Shown one piece after another: positions 1 through 8,689 of a stretch of DNA of 64,000 bases. A model generated the notes under the pieces. It did not search any database. It saw nothing but the letters and a program-made list of their open reading frames with translations, and was not told the DNA's origin. Source of the stretch: Trichobilharzia regenti (Eukaryota; Platyhelminthes; Trematoda; Strigeidida; Schistosomatidae); NCBI GenBank assembly GCA_944472135.2, contig OX235262.1, positions 55,772,440-55,836,439 of the forward strand, read 5' to 3'. Every line of letters begins with the position of its first letter. Position 1 is the stretch's first letter. The position numbers were made by a program, and so were the translations under genes.

Positions 1-70
1 AGCTGGGTAGTCTCAAACCGAAGAAAGGGTCTATCCTGGATCCCACTGCAAGTCACCATCTACCGAACAA
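1..70 (+). repeat. Sm-alpha-type hammerhead repeat, 3' part, cut by window edge
   Basis: The first bases match the 3' half of the Sm-alpha hammerhead repeat found complete at 12357-12545: the CCTGGATCCCACTGC stretch (34-48) followed by GTCACCATCTACC. The ribozyme core is degraded here (GAAGAAAG where the GAAA box should be) and the 5' half lies outside the window. Probably a dead copy. Confidence 0.6.
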
Positions 71-239
71 TATTCATCTTAACAATGTTCACTTTTCTAA
101 CTTGGGTTATAACTGGTAGTAATTAGTCAAGAAATTCAGTGGATGCTTGTTGCGCGAATGAAATCACTTAGAGCAGACAAAACGTCCATTTAACCAACTT
201 TATCACTTTATTATATTTAAGAATAAAGTTTGATAACCG

Positions 240-258
240 GTATATATATATATATATA
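240..258. repeat. (TA)n microsatellite
   Basis: Short pure TA run. Similar runs occur at 3256-3301, 11170-11199 and 17490-17547. Confidence 0.9.
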
Positions 259-290
259 AACCACTTAAAAACGTGATTACTTATATTATT

Positions 291-505
291 TCATTTTTTG
301 TGTTCCTAATGGAATATAGGGCTTTACTAGCGCATCTCTATTCCACTCAGTTCTCTGTAGTCTCTTTCACATAGCAGCACAACTGTCTAAAATTTTTCAT
401 TTCCTTTTTTCATGATTCCTCTAAGTTACCTTTAGAATCACATCCGTGGCATGTCTTTTCATTAGGGTTCCACTCAAATACCTTGAGTGTAAGGTCACCT
501 GAATA
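291..505 (-). mobile_element. RTE LINE 3'-end fragment
   Basis: On the minus strand this reads as the 3' end of the RTE element found nearly full length at 19385-22660: a segment equivalent to the last codons, then AAGCCCTATATTCCATTAGG, the terminal motif shared by all RTE copies here. It is heavily diverged and 5'-truncated, with no usable frame. The rest of 510-815 shows nothing recognisable. Confidence 0.6.
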
Positions 506-819
506 AGAAAAGAATTATTCCCTCTAAGAAGTAAATGGGCACTCGTTTGAAAATTGTCAGTTTCTAATATCTTAGCTGATTAGCAGAGAAAATTTAAAAT
601 ATTAGTCATAAGTAATGTAGAATGGAAAATGTCGAATACTTTCAAGTTTTTAACAAGACGTCACACTGACTGTTCCCTACCAGTGAACTTCTGAACAACA
701 AACAGATCGTTTACATTTCTGAACTATGTAGTCAAAGTGAGTGCTTATAAGCTTTTTAGGAAGTCCAATCTGGTGAGGAATGCTCAGGTGACTAATAAAT
801 ATTTTCTTAATAACAACTA

Positions 820-1140
820 GTAGTATTATTATTCCCTCAGACCCATAGTGGAAGATAAAGCTTCGGCAGCATATCGCCATTTCTCCTGATTACCCATAAC
901 CTTCCATCTCCACTTCACATGATCTCCTCCATATCATGCTCGGAGGGCCAACTCGTCGTTTTCCAGTGTGGTTCCACTCAATTGTCTTCTTCGGGTATAT
1001 CGAATCTATCTCCATTTCCTTCCGCGTGTTTGTCAGCCGATCGGTTTTGGTGATGTTCGTTGCCGAAGTGGTGTATTACTTATCTTTTCTGACTGTCCAT
1101 CTGATCTTCACTATGCAACGAAGACGCCAAAGTTTAACGG
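820..1140 (-). mobile_element. RTE LINE 3'-end fragment (minus), head to head with the next copy
   Basis: Reverse-complement reading gives the RTE C-terminal region (GATCAGATGG..., GGAGATCATGTGAAGTGGAG) and ends in the family tail followed by a short ATT run near 820. Frame is lost. It abuts an opposite-strand RTE fragment at about 1140-1150, so the two form a head-to-head pair. Confidence 0.7.
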
Positions 1141-1149
1141 TAATAAATG

Positions 1150-1730
1150 TTTTAATGCGAGGATCGGGAAAGCAGAGTGAGCTTTTATTACTCTCAAGTC
1201 TGTGTGGAGGAGGTCAACAGCACTCAGCATCAAAAATAAGATCCGGATTTTCAACTCCAATGTGAAGTCAATGCTACTGTACCAATCACAGACTTGGAGC
1301 GTTGTGAAGAGCACCTCAAACAAACTTCAGACCCTCATTAACAGTTGTCTTCGCTCAATGCTTCTCAAGATCAGATGGCCGGACAGAAAAGATCACCAAC
1401 AGGGATCTCTGGCAATGAGAGAACCAACACAGCAGGAACCGATTGTGGAACAAATAGGCAGGAAGAAATGGAGATGGATTGGCTGGCCATACACTGAGGA
1501 AACCATCAAGTGACATCACTAGACAAGCCATTGCTCGAGTGGAACCCGAAAGGGAAGCAGCGAGTTGGTCGTCAGTGTGAGAGTGACTTGGAGGAGGTCA
1601 TGTAAAAAGGAGATGAATGCATTTGAGCAGACGTGGAGCCAGGTGACAACGTTGGTAGACAACCGAACGCAATGGAAACGTGTGGCTGAAGCTCTATATT
1701 CCTCTAGGAACTAAAGGAAAGGATAATAAA
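1150..1730 (+). mobile_element. RTE LINE 3'-end fragment (plus)
   Basis: Corresponds to RTE codons from SRIGKAR (22110 in the long copy) to the 3' end. The open piece at 1202-1513 encodes the C-terminal region (IRWPDRKDHQQ, KKWRWIGWPYTEETIK) and then stops by frameshift; the intact copy continues RRPLGDIARQALEW. Terminal tail CTATATTCCTCTAGGAAC is followed by ATAATAA. Bases 1195-1605 are nearly identical to the inverted fragment at 6330-6735 and share its frameshifts. Confidence 0.8.
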
Positions 1731-1757
1731 TTTTTCTTCAATTCTTCTTTTCTGTAG

Positions 1758-2108
1758 GATTTAAAAGAATCAACAACAGATGAAAACAGTGATGATGAAA
1801 TTGATGCAGATTCAAGTGGAAAAAAGCACAACACGTTTTCATCCAGTTTATTAAACGATACTTATCAGACGATAAACAGCAATGATGATGATGATGACGA
1901 TGGTGACAGTGATGGCGACAACACTGACGAAGTGAATCGGACAACCTCGAATACAGATATTTCCAAAACACTAGCTGTATTGAATTATTATTACTGGTGG
2001 TTACAGTATATGTCCAATGAATTTTCACATCCAAATCAGTCAACAAATCAAACAATGGGGAATTTAGGCTCGTCGAATTTTTCATCAAATGGCAACTATA
2101 CAAAGTAA
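1758..2108 (+). CDS. candidate host exon, acidic Asp/Asn/Ser-rich protein
   Basis: A 116-codon frame runs without a stop from a good 3' splice site (TTCTTTTCTGTAG, ending at 1757) to TAA at 2106-2108. It has no internal start codon near its beginning, so it would be an internal or terminal exon whose upstream exons are outside the recognisable sequence. Composition is Asp/Asn/Ser/Thr-rich with an Asp run (NDDDDDDGDSDGD, about residues 50-62), several Asn-X-Ser/Thr sites in the C-terminal third, and an aromatic patch NYYYWWLQY. I recognise no domain. A possible donor (AA|GTAAATTG at 2105) could splice to an acceptor at 3374, where only a few more codons remain open. It is the only stretch in the window with this codon character that is not assignable to a transposon, but it may be a chance frame. 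The preceding RTE fragment would lie in its intron. Confidence 0.4.
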   Translation, partial: DLKESTTDENSDDEIDADSSGKKHNTFSSSLLNDTYQTINSNDDDDDDGDSDGDNTDEVNRTTSNTDISKTLAVLNYYYWWLQYMSNEFSHPNQSTNQTMGNLGSSNFSSNGNYTK

Positions 2109-2309
2109 ATTGAAGTTTTAATAACTTAGGAATGTGTATGGGATAATGTACTTTTAGCGTTTTTGGATTATAGACACCAAAAAAGACTAAGTTATCGATT
2201 TATAACCATATAAAGTGAAGGCTTTGTAGTGATTGAATCTTAAAATACTTCCCTCTGAACTGCATCTTTTTGTTAAGGAACTAATGTATGTGGCTATTTT
2301 ATAAACACA

Positions 2310-2492
2310 TAACAAAGTTTCCAGTGGTTTTATTTTTACACCGTAAAGTTGCTAGCCTCACATCTAATTTTCCCTCTTTACAGGGGTTACTAATGGCTAA
2401 GTGAGGTTTAAGGGTGCATCGGCCATGAACTGAACCCCAGATAGCATGCATAGTGAGTGAGTATCCCACTGCTGCACCACTGACGAGCATTT
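2310..2492 (-). mobile_element. tRNA-headed SINE, family A
   Basis: Minus-strand copy of the SINE seen best at 5605-5850. Recognisable parts are the tRNA-like head (GGTGCAGCAGTGG), a B-box-like GGTTCAGTTC, and the body GAGGCTAGCAACTTTAC. The RTE-like tail is not clear in this copy. Confidence 0.6.
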
Positions 2493-2627
2493 TATATGAG
2501 CTTTGATCAAAGTGAGTGCAAGGTGTAGATTAGGAGTGGATAAAGCTATAACATGTTAAAAACCCATAGATGATATAGAAAACACAGTTACAAATATTCA
2601 TGATTAGCAATGAATGATTTATGATTT

Positions 2628-2880
2628 CAGGATTTCATCATGAGCTGGCATTGGTTGAAGATCAATTGGAAAATCTGCGGGAGTACTGGACAGCTGTTCC
2701 ACCACCCTAGTTTGGGACTCTTCATCAGTACGCACCCACCGGGTTCGAATCCAGGACCTTCTAGTTACAAGGCGAGCTCATAGACCATTAAGCCACTGGG
2801 ATCCGATCCAATGGCCAATGCATGAATTCTAACTTCTGCCAATTCACGACATAGTGCTACCACTAGCCAGTGTCTTCGGC
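2628..2880 (-). mobile_element. tRNA-headed repeat with hammerhead-like body, family C (minus)
   Basis: Reverse complement shows a tRNA-like promoter region (GTGGCTTAATGG, B-box GGATTCGAACC), then GCGTACTGATGAAGAG, TCCCAAACTAGGGT and CAGCTGTCCAGTACTCCC, the hammerhead-like segment. In this copy C3 of the core reads A and the GAAA box reads GGAA, so it should be inactive. It forms an inverted pair with the following copy. Confidence 0.65.
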
Positions 2881-3075
2881 GAGTTTCTTTCCTATCTGTA
2901 ACCAGAAGGTCCTGGATTCAAATCCCGCAGTGTGGGTGCGTACTGATGAAGAGTCCCAAACTAGGGTGGCGAAATAGCTGCCCAGTACTCCCTAAAGGTT
3001 TTCCAATAGTTCTCTAACCAATGCTAGGTTATGATGAAATCCTGTAACCAATCAAATCCCTACAAACAAATGCCT
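2881..3075 (+). mobile_element. family C tRNA-headed/hammerhead-like repeat (plus)
   Basis: Plus-strand partner of the preceding element. It begins inside the tRNA-like region (AACCAGAAGGTCCTGG), has B-box-like GGATTCAAATCC, and the hammerhead-like body with GAAA preserved but stem III and the CUGA core diverged. It ends near AATCCCTACAAAC, the common 3' end of this family. Confidence 0.65.
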
Positions 3076-3255
3076 GAATTTATTATTTCATTTCAAAAAG
3101 CTCTTAACAACTTAAAGAAAAAGACATAAAGTCTTCTTTTAGATGTGTTTATTATAATTCTTAGTATCACTAAATAAGTTAGGAAATAACGTGGCTGTTG
3201 AAGCGTTGAAACTACTTATGTGTACCCTACCGAGGTATTCAAAAGTTAAACATTC

Positions 3256-3262
3256 ATATATA

Positions 3263-3301
<39 letters not shown>
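3256..3301. repeat. (TA)n microsatellite
   Basis: About 45 bp of TA dinucleotides with one interruption. The downstream stretch 3302-3905 has no convincing gene; a splice-acceptor-like TTTTTCATTTACAG ends at 3374 and is followed by 14 open codons. Confidence 0.85.
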
Positions 3302-3302
<1 letters not shown>

Positions 3303-3960
3303 TATTTGTATTCGTTTAACTGAAAAGCCAAGATATTTAGTAGTCTTTATTTCTCTTTCCTTTTTCATTTACAGCGACGATTGATTCAAGAAAGAGTCGA
3401 TCAATTTCAATGTCGGTAAATTCAAACAAAATTTGCGAGTTGATCCAGATGTCCAAGGACTAAGTCATAAATTCGATGCAGTCGGAATAATAAGAACTAT
3501 AGTGACATTTAGCTCTCTCCCTCTCTATAAACATATATATATATACCCTCACGTAGAATGTATACAGAAACACCTATGGTACACAACAACCCCTCATATT
3601 CAATTCGTTTTTATTCTTCCAATTTGGATTATTAGAAAACAAAATATAAAAAACTACGCTGATAAACCTTTTGTGTAAACATTTAATAATATTCCATATT
3701 AGTCAAATTCATGTCATGTACAGATTTCCTTTTTAATTATTAACCTAGTTATACTACTCATAAATATACCTTCGCTGAGACTTTTCTTCTATAAACGTTT
3801 TGAAGGCGCTATTACTTCGGAGTTTTTCAGGTAACACAAAACTATAGGTTTCCAGACCGTAGGTGTTACGAATTTCCTGGAATAATTTGAGCGCCGAGTC
3901 ATATTGATACATTATAAATTATTTAAATTAATCCCAGCGTGTTAAGAAAATCAAAACAAG

Positions 3961-4006
3961 ATTTTTCTGAACGTTTCGCCGTGTAAGCCACAGCTTCTTC
4001 AGCAGA
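3961..4006 (-). ncRNA. hammerhead-like ribozyme motif, left palindrome arm
   Basis: Reverse complement is identical in core to 4157-4202: stem I TCTG/CAGA, CTGAAGA, stem II GCTGTG/CACGGC with loop GCTTA, GAAA, minimal stem III AC/GT, cleavage position T. One extra A lies between CTGAAGA and stem II, which departs from the strict consensus. Confidence 0.55.
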
Positions 4007-4156
4007 TTTATTCGGATTATTATTAATCATCAAAATATATAGTCAAAAAATTTTTTTTCCATAAAATAAAGTCAGTCAGAAATGACCTTCAAATAAACTG
4101 ACTTCATTTTATGTAAAAAAAATTTTGACTATATATTTAATAATAATCCGAATAAA

Positions 4157-4202
4157 TCTGCTGAAGAAGCTGTGGCTTACACGGCGAAACGTTCAGAAAA
4201 AT
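4157..4202 (+). ncRNA. hammerhead-like ribozyme motif, right palindrome arm
   Basis: Reads TCTG (stem I), CTGAAGA (fits CUGANGA), A, GCTGTG-GCTTA-CACGGC (6-bp stem II, one G-U), GAAA, CGT T (AC/GU two-pair stem III, H17=U), CAGA closing stem I. A two-pair stem III with no loop can only form well between two molecules, as reported for Penelope-type hammerheads. The single A after CUGAAGA makes activity uncertain. Confidence 0.55.
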
Positions 4203-4369
4203 CTTGTTTTGATTTTCTTTTTTTCTGGGATTTTTCTTTTTTCTGGGATTAATTTAAATAATTTATAATGAACGCAAAACTATGCCTAAATTGTTCACAT
4301 AATTTTTTTTATATTATTAGTGACATTACTCACAAGTCCTTCTGTACCACAATTAAATTAATGAATAGT

Positions 4370-4550
4370 TAAAGTGATGCCACGCACCAAGCGGGAGACC
4401 CAAGTAGGGAGGACAACATGTGAAAAGGAAGTGAAAGGTTGTGCACAAACACAGAGCCATTTGAAAGTGATGGCAGAGAACTAATTGGAATGGAGATGTA
4501 CCGGTGTAGCCCTATGCTCCTCCGCTCAGAACGCACGAAGTGAAGAATAA
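4370..4550 (+). mobile_element. RTE LINE 3'-end fragment (diverged)
   Basis: Matches the end of the RTE ORF (GGGAGACCCAAGTAGGGAGG for GRPRVTWRR; AATGGAGATG...GTAGCCCTATGCTCC for the terminal codons). Frame is lost and the tail ends in AATAACAACAAT. The following 4551-5179 contains nothing I can assign. Confidence 0.6.
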
Positions 4551-5191
4551 CAACAATAGTTTTAGCTGTATGATCAAACAGTGTTAATATTCTGCAACAC
4601 TTTGGCGATTAGAAACTGACATTTTATCAAGTCCATCTGTTCAAATGATGACTGCGCAAGTGTTTGTCGTTTAGAGAGATAAGCAACAGATTTAAACTGC
4701 AATAAAATTAGTGGGTTATTTTGGAGTAAAGCTAATCAAGATAATAAATACTTTAAAGAAATCGGTTATACTACTGAATTCTGATCCTATTCAATACACA
4801 GTAATGTCGTATAACCACAAGTGTCAAAATTATTGACATGAGATACTGCGGAAACACTCCAGTTTGCTGCAGTATTTCATCAAGTAGTGTGCAACAGATC
4901 TCTTGATGCTTTAAGGATCAAATTATTTCCCCACGATGCGAAATATTATCGTAGCTTTAATGTGATTATAACCCATAAAAGTTTAAAGAGTGCCCCTATG
5001 TTACAGGTGAACCAGTTGTTTGCATCTTCTGATGGTGTCATATTCTAGGAGAGGGTTGTTGTAGAGTATAAGATATTAGAGGTAAAAAAAACTACTTCAT
5101 TTTCCTTTATGTTACTTAAAAAATCCTTGTTACTAACTAATAGAGCATGAGCTAAATTAATGTTCATCAGATGGTGAGTTCAAATAAGCCT

Positions 5192-5426
5192 TTTTCATTC
5201 CTTTACATTCCTAGTGGAACACAGGGCTTTAAGATAGAGACTTAAAGTTTCTGTAGCACTGGTGTTTATATTTTCACGGGGTGAAGTTGCTAGCCTCATG
5301 TCCAACCTTCCTTCTCTATCAGTTTTATTACTGGTTTAGCGAGATTAGAGAATGTGTCGGCCGAGGGTCAAACCCCGGACCGTATGCGTGGTCGGTGACC
5401 TTTCTACCGCTATGCCATCGACCCAA
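5192..5426 (-). mobile_element. family A SINE with 12-bp target site duplication
   Basis: Minus-strand SINE flanked by TCAAATAAGCCT at 5180-5191 and again at 5427-5438, a clean 12-bp target duplication. Head: tRNA-like (GGTAGAAAGGTCACCGACCA) with B-box-like GGGTTTGACCC. Body: CTAGCAACTTCACC. Tail: AGCCCTGTGTTCCACTAGG, the RTE 3' terminus. The duplication shows it moved as a unit. Confidence 0.8.
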
Positions 5427-5604
5427 TCAAATAAGCCTAATATAAATTACTCATACTGATATGAAAGAAATGAGTAAACCATTACAAGTAACAGGTAAGT
5501 ATCAAGTAACTAGTGATCAGATTGGATTAAGACAAGATTTGAGCTGATTCCAACACCTTCTTCCATATCTCTCCAGAGAAGTGACAAAGTATAATAAGCG
5601 ATTT

Positions 5605-5850
5605 GATTATGTGTGCGTTGGTGGCACAGCAGTAGAATGCTGACCAACCACGTATATGGTCTGGGGTTTGACCCCTGACCAACACACTCCTTTACCTCAC
5701 TAAGCCAGTAATTATACTGGTAAAGGAAGAAGGTTGGGCAAGGGGCTAGCAACTCCAACTCGCAAAAAAAATAAACACCACTGCTACCGAAAATTCAAAG
5801 CTCTTGCTTGAAGCCCTATGTTCCAGTGAGAACTTAAAGGAATTAAAATA
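5605..5850 (+). mobile_element. family A SINE (plus)
   Basis: tRNA-like head GTTGGTGGCACAGCAGTAGA with B-box-like GGGGTTTGACCCC, then TTTACCTCACTAAGCCAGTA, GGGGCTAGCAACTCCAAC, ACCGAAAATTCAAAGC, and tail TTGAAGCCCTATGTTCCAG. The body segment CTAGCAACTCCA also occurs in the 5' leader of the RTE at 19497 and the tail equals the RTE 3' end. 5851-6060 shows nothing further. Confidence 0.75.
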
Positions 5851-6185
5851 AACTGTATGTGCTATGGAACAATACTATAGCACAGTGTCCTAATTCTCTC
5901 CTCACATCAACCGCCTTCCTAATATTTTCTTGTGACCAATATGACTTCATTTTCAAATGTAATCATATGTGATTATTATTTATGTGCTGATTTTAATTGT
6001 TCCCTTTAGGTTTTAACAGTTGCTTCATAATCTCCTGATATACTTATTTCATTGATATTAGATAGTTGGAGGCAATCGGTCACAGGAATCTTTTAACCTA
6101 GGTCTCGTGCTAGTTGGCAGTCATCAGCCAGCAAGGCGTATCTGCAACCTCAAAGGAACTGATGTCCCTTCTGAGATATTATTAT

Positions 6186-6738
6186 TATTATATCCTTTAA
6201 TTCCTGGAGGAACATAGGGCTTCAGCTGCGCATCTTCATTGCCTTCTGTTTTCTGCCAACTTTTTCATCCCGCTCCCAGTCTGCACACATACTTTCATCT
6301 CCTCTTCATATGATCTCCTCCAAGTCACTCTCACACTGACGACCAACTCGCTGCTTCCCTTTCGGGTTCCACTCGAGCAATGGCTTGTCTAGTGATGTCA
6401 CTTGATGGTTTCCTCAGTGTATGGCCAGCCAATCCATCTCCATTTCTTCCTGCCTATTTGTTCCACAATCGGTTCCTGCTGTGTTGGCTCTCTCATTGCC
6501 AGAGATCCCTGTTGGTGATCTTTTCTGTCCGGCCATCTGATCTTGAGAAGCATTGAGCGAAGACAACTGTTAATGAGGGTCTGAAGTTTGTTTGAGGTGC
6601 TTTTTATGACACGCCAAGTCTCTGATCCGTATAGTAGCACTGACTGACTTCACATTGGAGTTGAAAATCCGGATGTTATTTTTGATGCTGAGTGCTGTTG
6701 ACCTCCTCCACACAGACTTGTACTGGATGTTTTTGATC
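6186..6738 (-). mobile_element. RTE LINE 3'-end fragment (minus)
   Basis: 5'-truncated RTE copy on the minus strand. Its open piece (6398-6640) encodes RT C-terminal sequence (SETWRVIKSTSNKLQ...IGRKKWRWIGWPY) and carries the same inactivating frameshifts as 1150-1730. The last 110 bp before the tail (6186-6320) diverge much more from that copy than the rest does. Tail AGCCCTATGTTCCTCCAGG followed by (AAT)n at 6178-6188. Confidence 0.8.
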
Positions 6739-6748
6739 GGATTCTATT

Positions 6749-6999
6749 CAGTAACTAGTGTAACGTGTGTCTAGTCCTATTTTCAGTGCAGACTGAATTC
6801 ATTTAGTCAAGCTTGCAATGTGGCTACCTTGATAGGTGACTGGCCATTCCACCGATTGCCTCCAACCATCTAATACCAACAATTCACAGTGCACTGTGAT
6901 GGCAAGCCACCTAGCACGGTAGCCGCATTGTAAGCTTAACTGATAGAATTCAGTCTGCACCGAAGATAGGACTAGACACACGCAACGCTAGTTACTGAC
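6749..6999. repeat. fold-back element, about 80-bp inverted arms
   Basis: CAGTAACTAGTGTAACGTG at 6749 is mirrored by CGCAACGCTAGTTACTG near 6982-6998. The pairing runs through TCTAGTCCTAT, GCAGACTGAATTC and GCAATGTGGCTAC. A related unit occurs at 9895-9961, where it is interrupted by a SINE. No coding capacity. Confidence 0.75.
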
Positions 7000-7795
7000 T
7001 AATGTCCAATCATTATTCTATGGTTTAATTTTGATCACAAGCGCACGTAAACATATCACAACTCACACACATATGAATAAAATTGGTTTCTGTTTCAACT
7101 CTTCCTTTTCTTTCCTCTAGTTATATCTCTATTTCAAACTTTCTTTCCCACTCTAGTTAATTCTTTACATACTTGAAGAGAAATTAAACATTTTTTTCTT
7201 AACTATAGAAATCACGCTTCTCATTTCTTTTCTAACCTTTTTTTGACAAAGTTAAACGACTATTATACAATGAAAGGATTAGGCAAGTGAATAAACGACA
7301 CGACAACAAAAAATATCAAATAAAATAAAAACTAAGCATAACAATGAATGATACACGAATTTATAAATATTAACAAAAAAAGAAACAATTCAGTTTACAA
7401 GAAAATTCATGTTCCATTATGATTAACGTGTTTTGTACACATATGTATAGATGCCCATACCCAGACAGACACACACACACACATGTATAATAAAGCATAA
7501 CTGGATACAATGGAAATGAATGAAGATACAAATCAGAGTGATAAACTTTTGTACATGTATTTGTTTGTGATTTGTATAAGATTTCCTGAAAGTTTTCTTC
7601 TTTTCTAATCAAGAAACAAATTGAAATGGAAACAAACATAAAAATAGAACAAGAAAGTTAAAAGGCATGAAAATAATTTTGATAAAACATGAATTCGATT
7701 AGTTCAATACATCCTTCTCAATTATTATTATTATTATAACGCTAAATGTAATACTGTTAATTTACTTAAGTGTGTGTAGTCGTGCTATATATATG
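7000..7795. other. AT-rich stretch without recognised feature
   Basis: Contains short CACACA and ATTATT microsatellites (7469-7482, 7725-7737) and only short chance frames. No motif, repeat or splice-bounded exon could be supported. Confidence 0.6.
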
Positions 7796-8165
7796 GCGAA
7801 CTGACAAGTAGGTAGTTACCTGGGTTCTAGTGGAAAGTCGTGATCGGTTGGGTATAGCAGGTTGAAGGTGAGACAGTAACTCATCGAAAAAAGATATTGC
7901 CAAGTGGTCGCGCCATATCATGAATTGGGAGAAGTTAGAATTCACGGACTGGCCATTGGAATGGGTTCTAGTGGCTTAATGGTCTGCAAGCTAGCCTATT
8001 AACCAGAAAGTTCTGGGTTCGAACTCTAGTGGGTGCCTATGAGTCCTAAATTACGAAGAAACTGCTGTAAAGTACTGTCAAGTTTTCCAGTGGTTCTCTA
8101 ACCAATGTCAGTTCATGGTGAAATTCTGAAACCAATCGAATCCCTGCAAACCAATACTTCAGAAT
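7796..8165 (+). mobile_element. family C repeat, long form (diverged)
   Basis: Starts at AGGTAGTTACCTGGGTTC, as does the copy at 13815. tRNA-like section GTGGCTTAATGG with B box GGGTTCGAACTC; hammerhead-like section degraded (TATGAGTCCTAAATTACG, GAAA kept). Ends AATCCCTGCAAACC. A third, more decayed copy follows at 8205-8350. Confidence 0.65.
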
Positions 8166-8204
8166 TTATAATTGATGAAGCTTTAAATTCCCTCCTAGTT
8201 GCTG

Positions 8205-8350
8205 AATAGTCAACAAGCTTATCTTATAACCTGAAGATCTTTGTTTCGATCCCCGGTGGCCTCGTGGGTGTGTACTGTTTGCGAGTCCTGGACTAAGGCT
8301 AAGCAACTGCCAAGAGATCTCTGGTTCTCAGTAGTACTCTAACTGAAGTC
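8205..8350 (+). mobile_element. family C repeat, degraded
   Basis: Retains TAACCTGAAGATC and CGATCCCCGG of the tRNA-like head, then GTGTACTGTTTGCGAGTCC and a GTTCTC-containing end. Weak similarity only. Confidence 0.4.
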
Positions 8351-8399
8351 ATTTCGTATACTGCTTTTATTGAGTTATTTCTCTTGAATTTTACTTCAA

Positions 8400-8612
8400 T
8401 ATTATACCAGATTTCTCCATTGCCATTTTTTCAAGCGGAACAGAGGGCTTCATACTTGAGCTTTGAATTTCCAGTAGCGACGATGGTGCTTTTTAAAGTG
8501 TGGAGTTGCTAGGCTAACCCCCAACCGTCCTTCTTTATGGGACTTACTACCGGATAAGAGAGGTTCTGGCGTGTGTATGATGACGCGCTTGGTTGATGGG
8601 CATTGAACCGCC
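8400..8612 (-). mobile_element. family A SINE (minus, diverged)
   Basis: Tail GAAGCCCTCTGTTCCGCTTG at the low-coordinate end, body AGCAACTCCACACTTTA, and a degraded tRNA-like head near 8590-8610. Confidence 0.6.
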
Positions 8613-8689
8613 GATGCAAATAGTACTATTTGAAGGAATTATTATTTACTTTGGTCTCGACTGGAATTCGGGTTTTCAGCATCATATTG

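Larger units (their letters stand above)
3911..4270. repeat. 360 bp palindrome (inverted Penelope-type terminal repeat?)
   Basis: Left arm from ATTATAAATTATTTAAATTA (3911) is mirrored by AATTTAAATAATTTATAAT (4251-4269). The match continues inward through AATCAAAACAAGATTTTTCT, the hammerhead-like core, TATATAGTCAAAAAA, and even the central ATAAAATAAAGTCAGT / ACTGACTTCATTTTAT. The right arm has a duplicated TTTTTCTGGGA. No coding capacity. The two arms carry inverted copies of one hammerhead-like motif; related motifs lie at the 3' ends of Penelope-like copies elsewhere in the window, so this is probably a solo, inverted pLTR remnant. Confidence 0.85.

Noticed and set aside
1738..2103. His-rich minus-strand frame
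   Set aside because: It is the antisense of the Asp-rich candidate exon on the plus strand, which has the better splice acceptor and stop.
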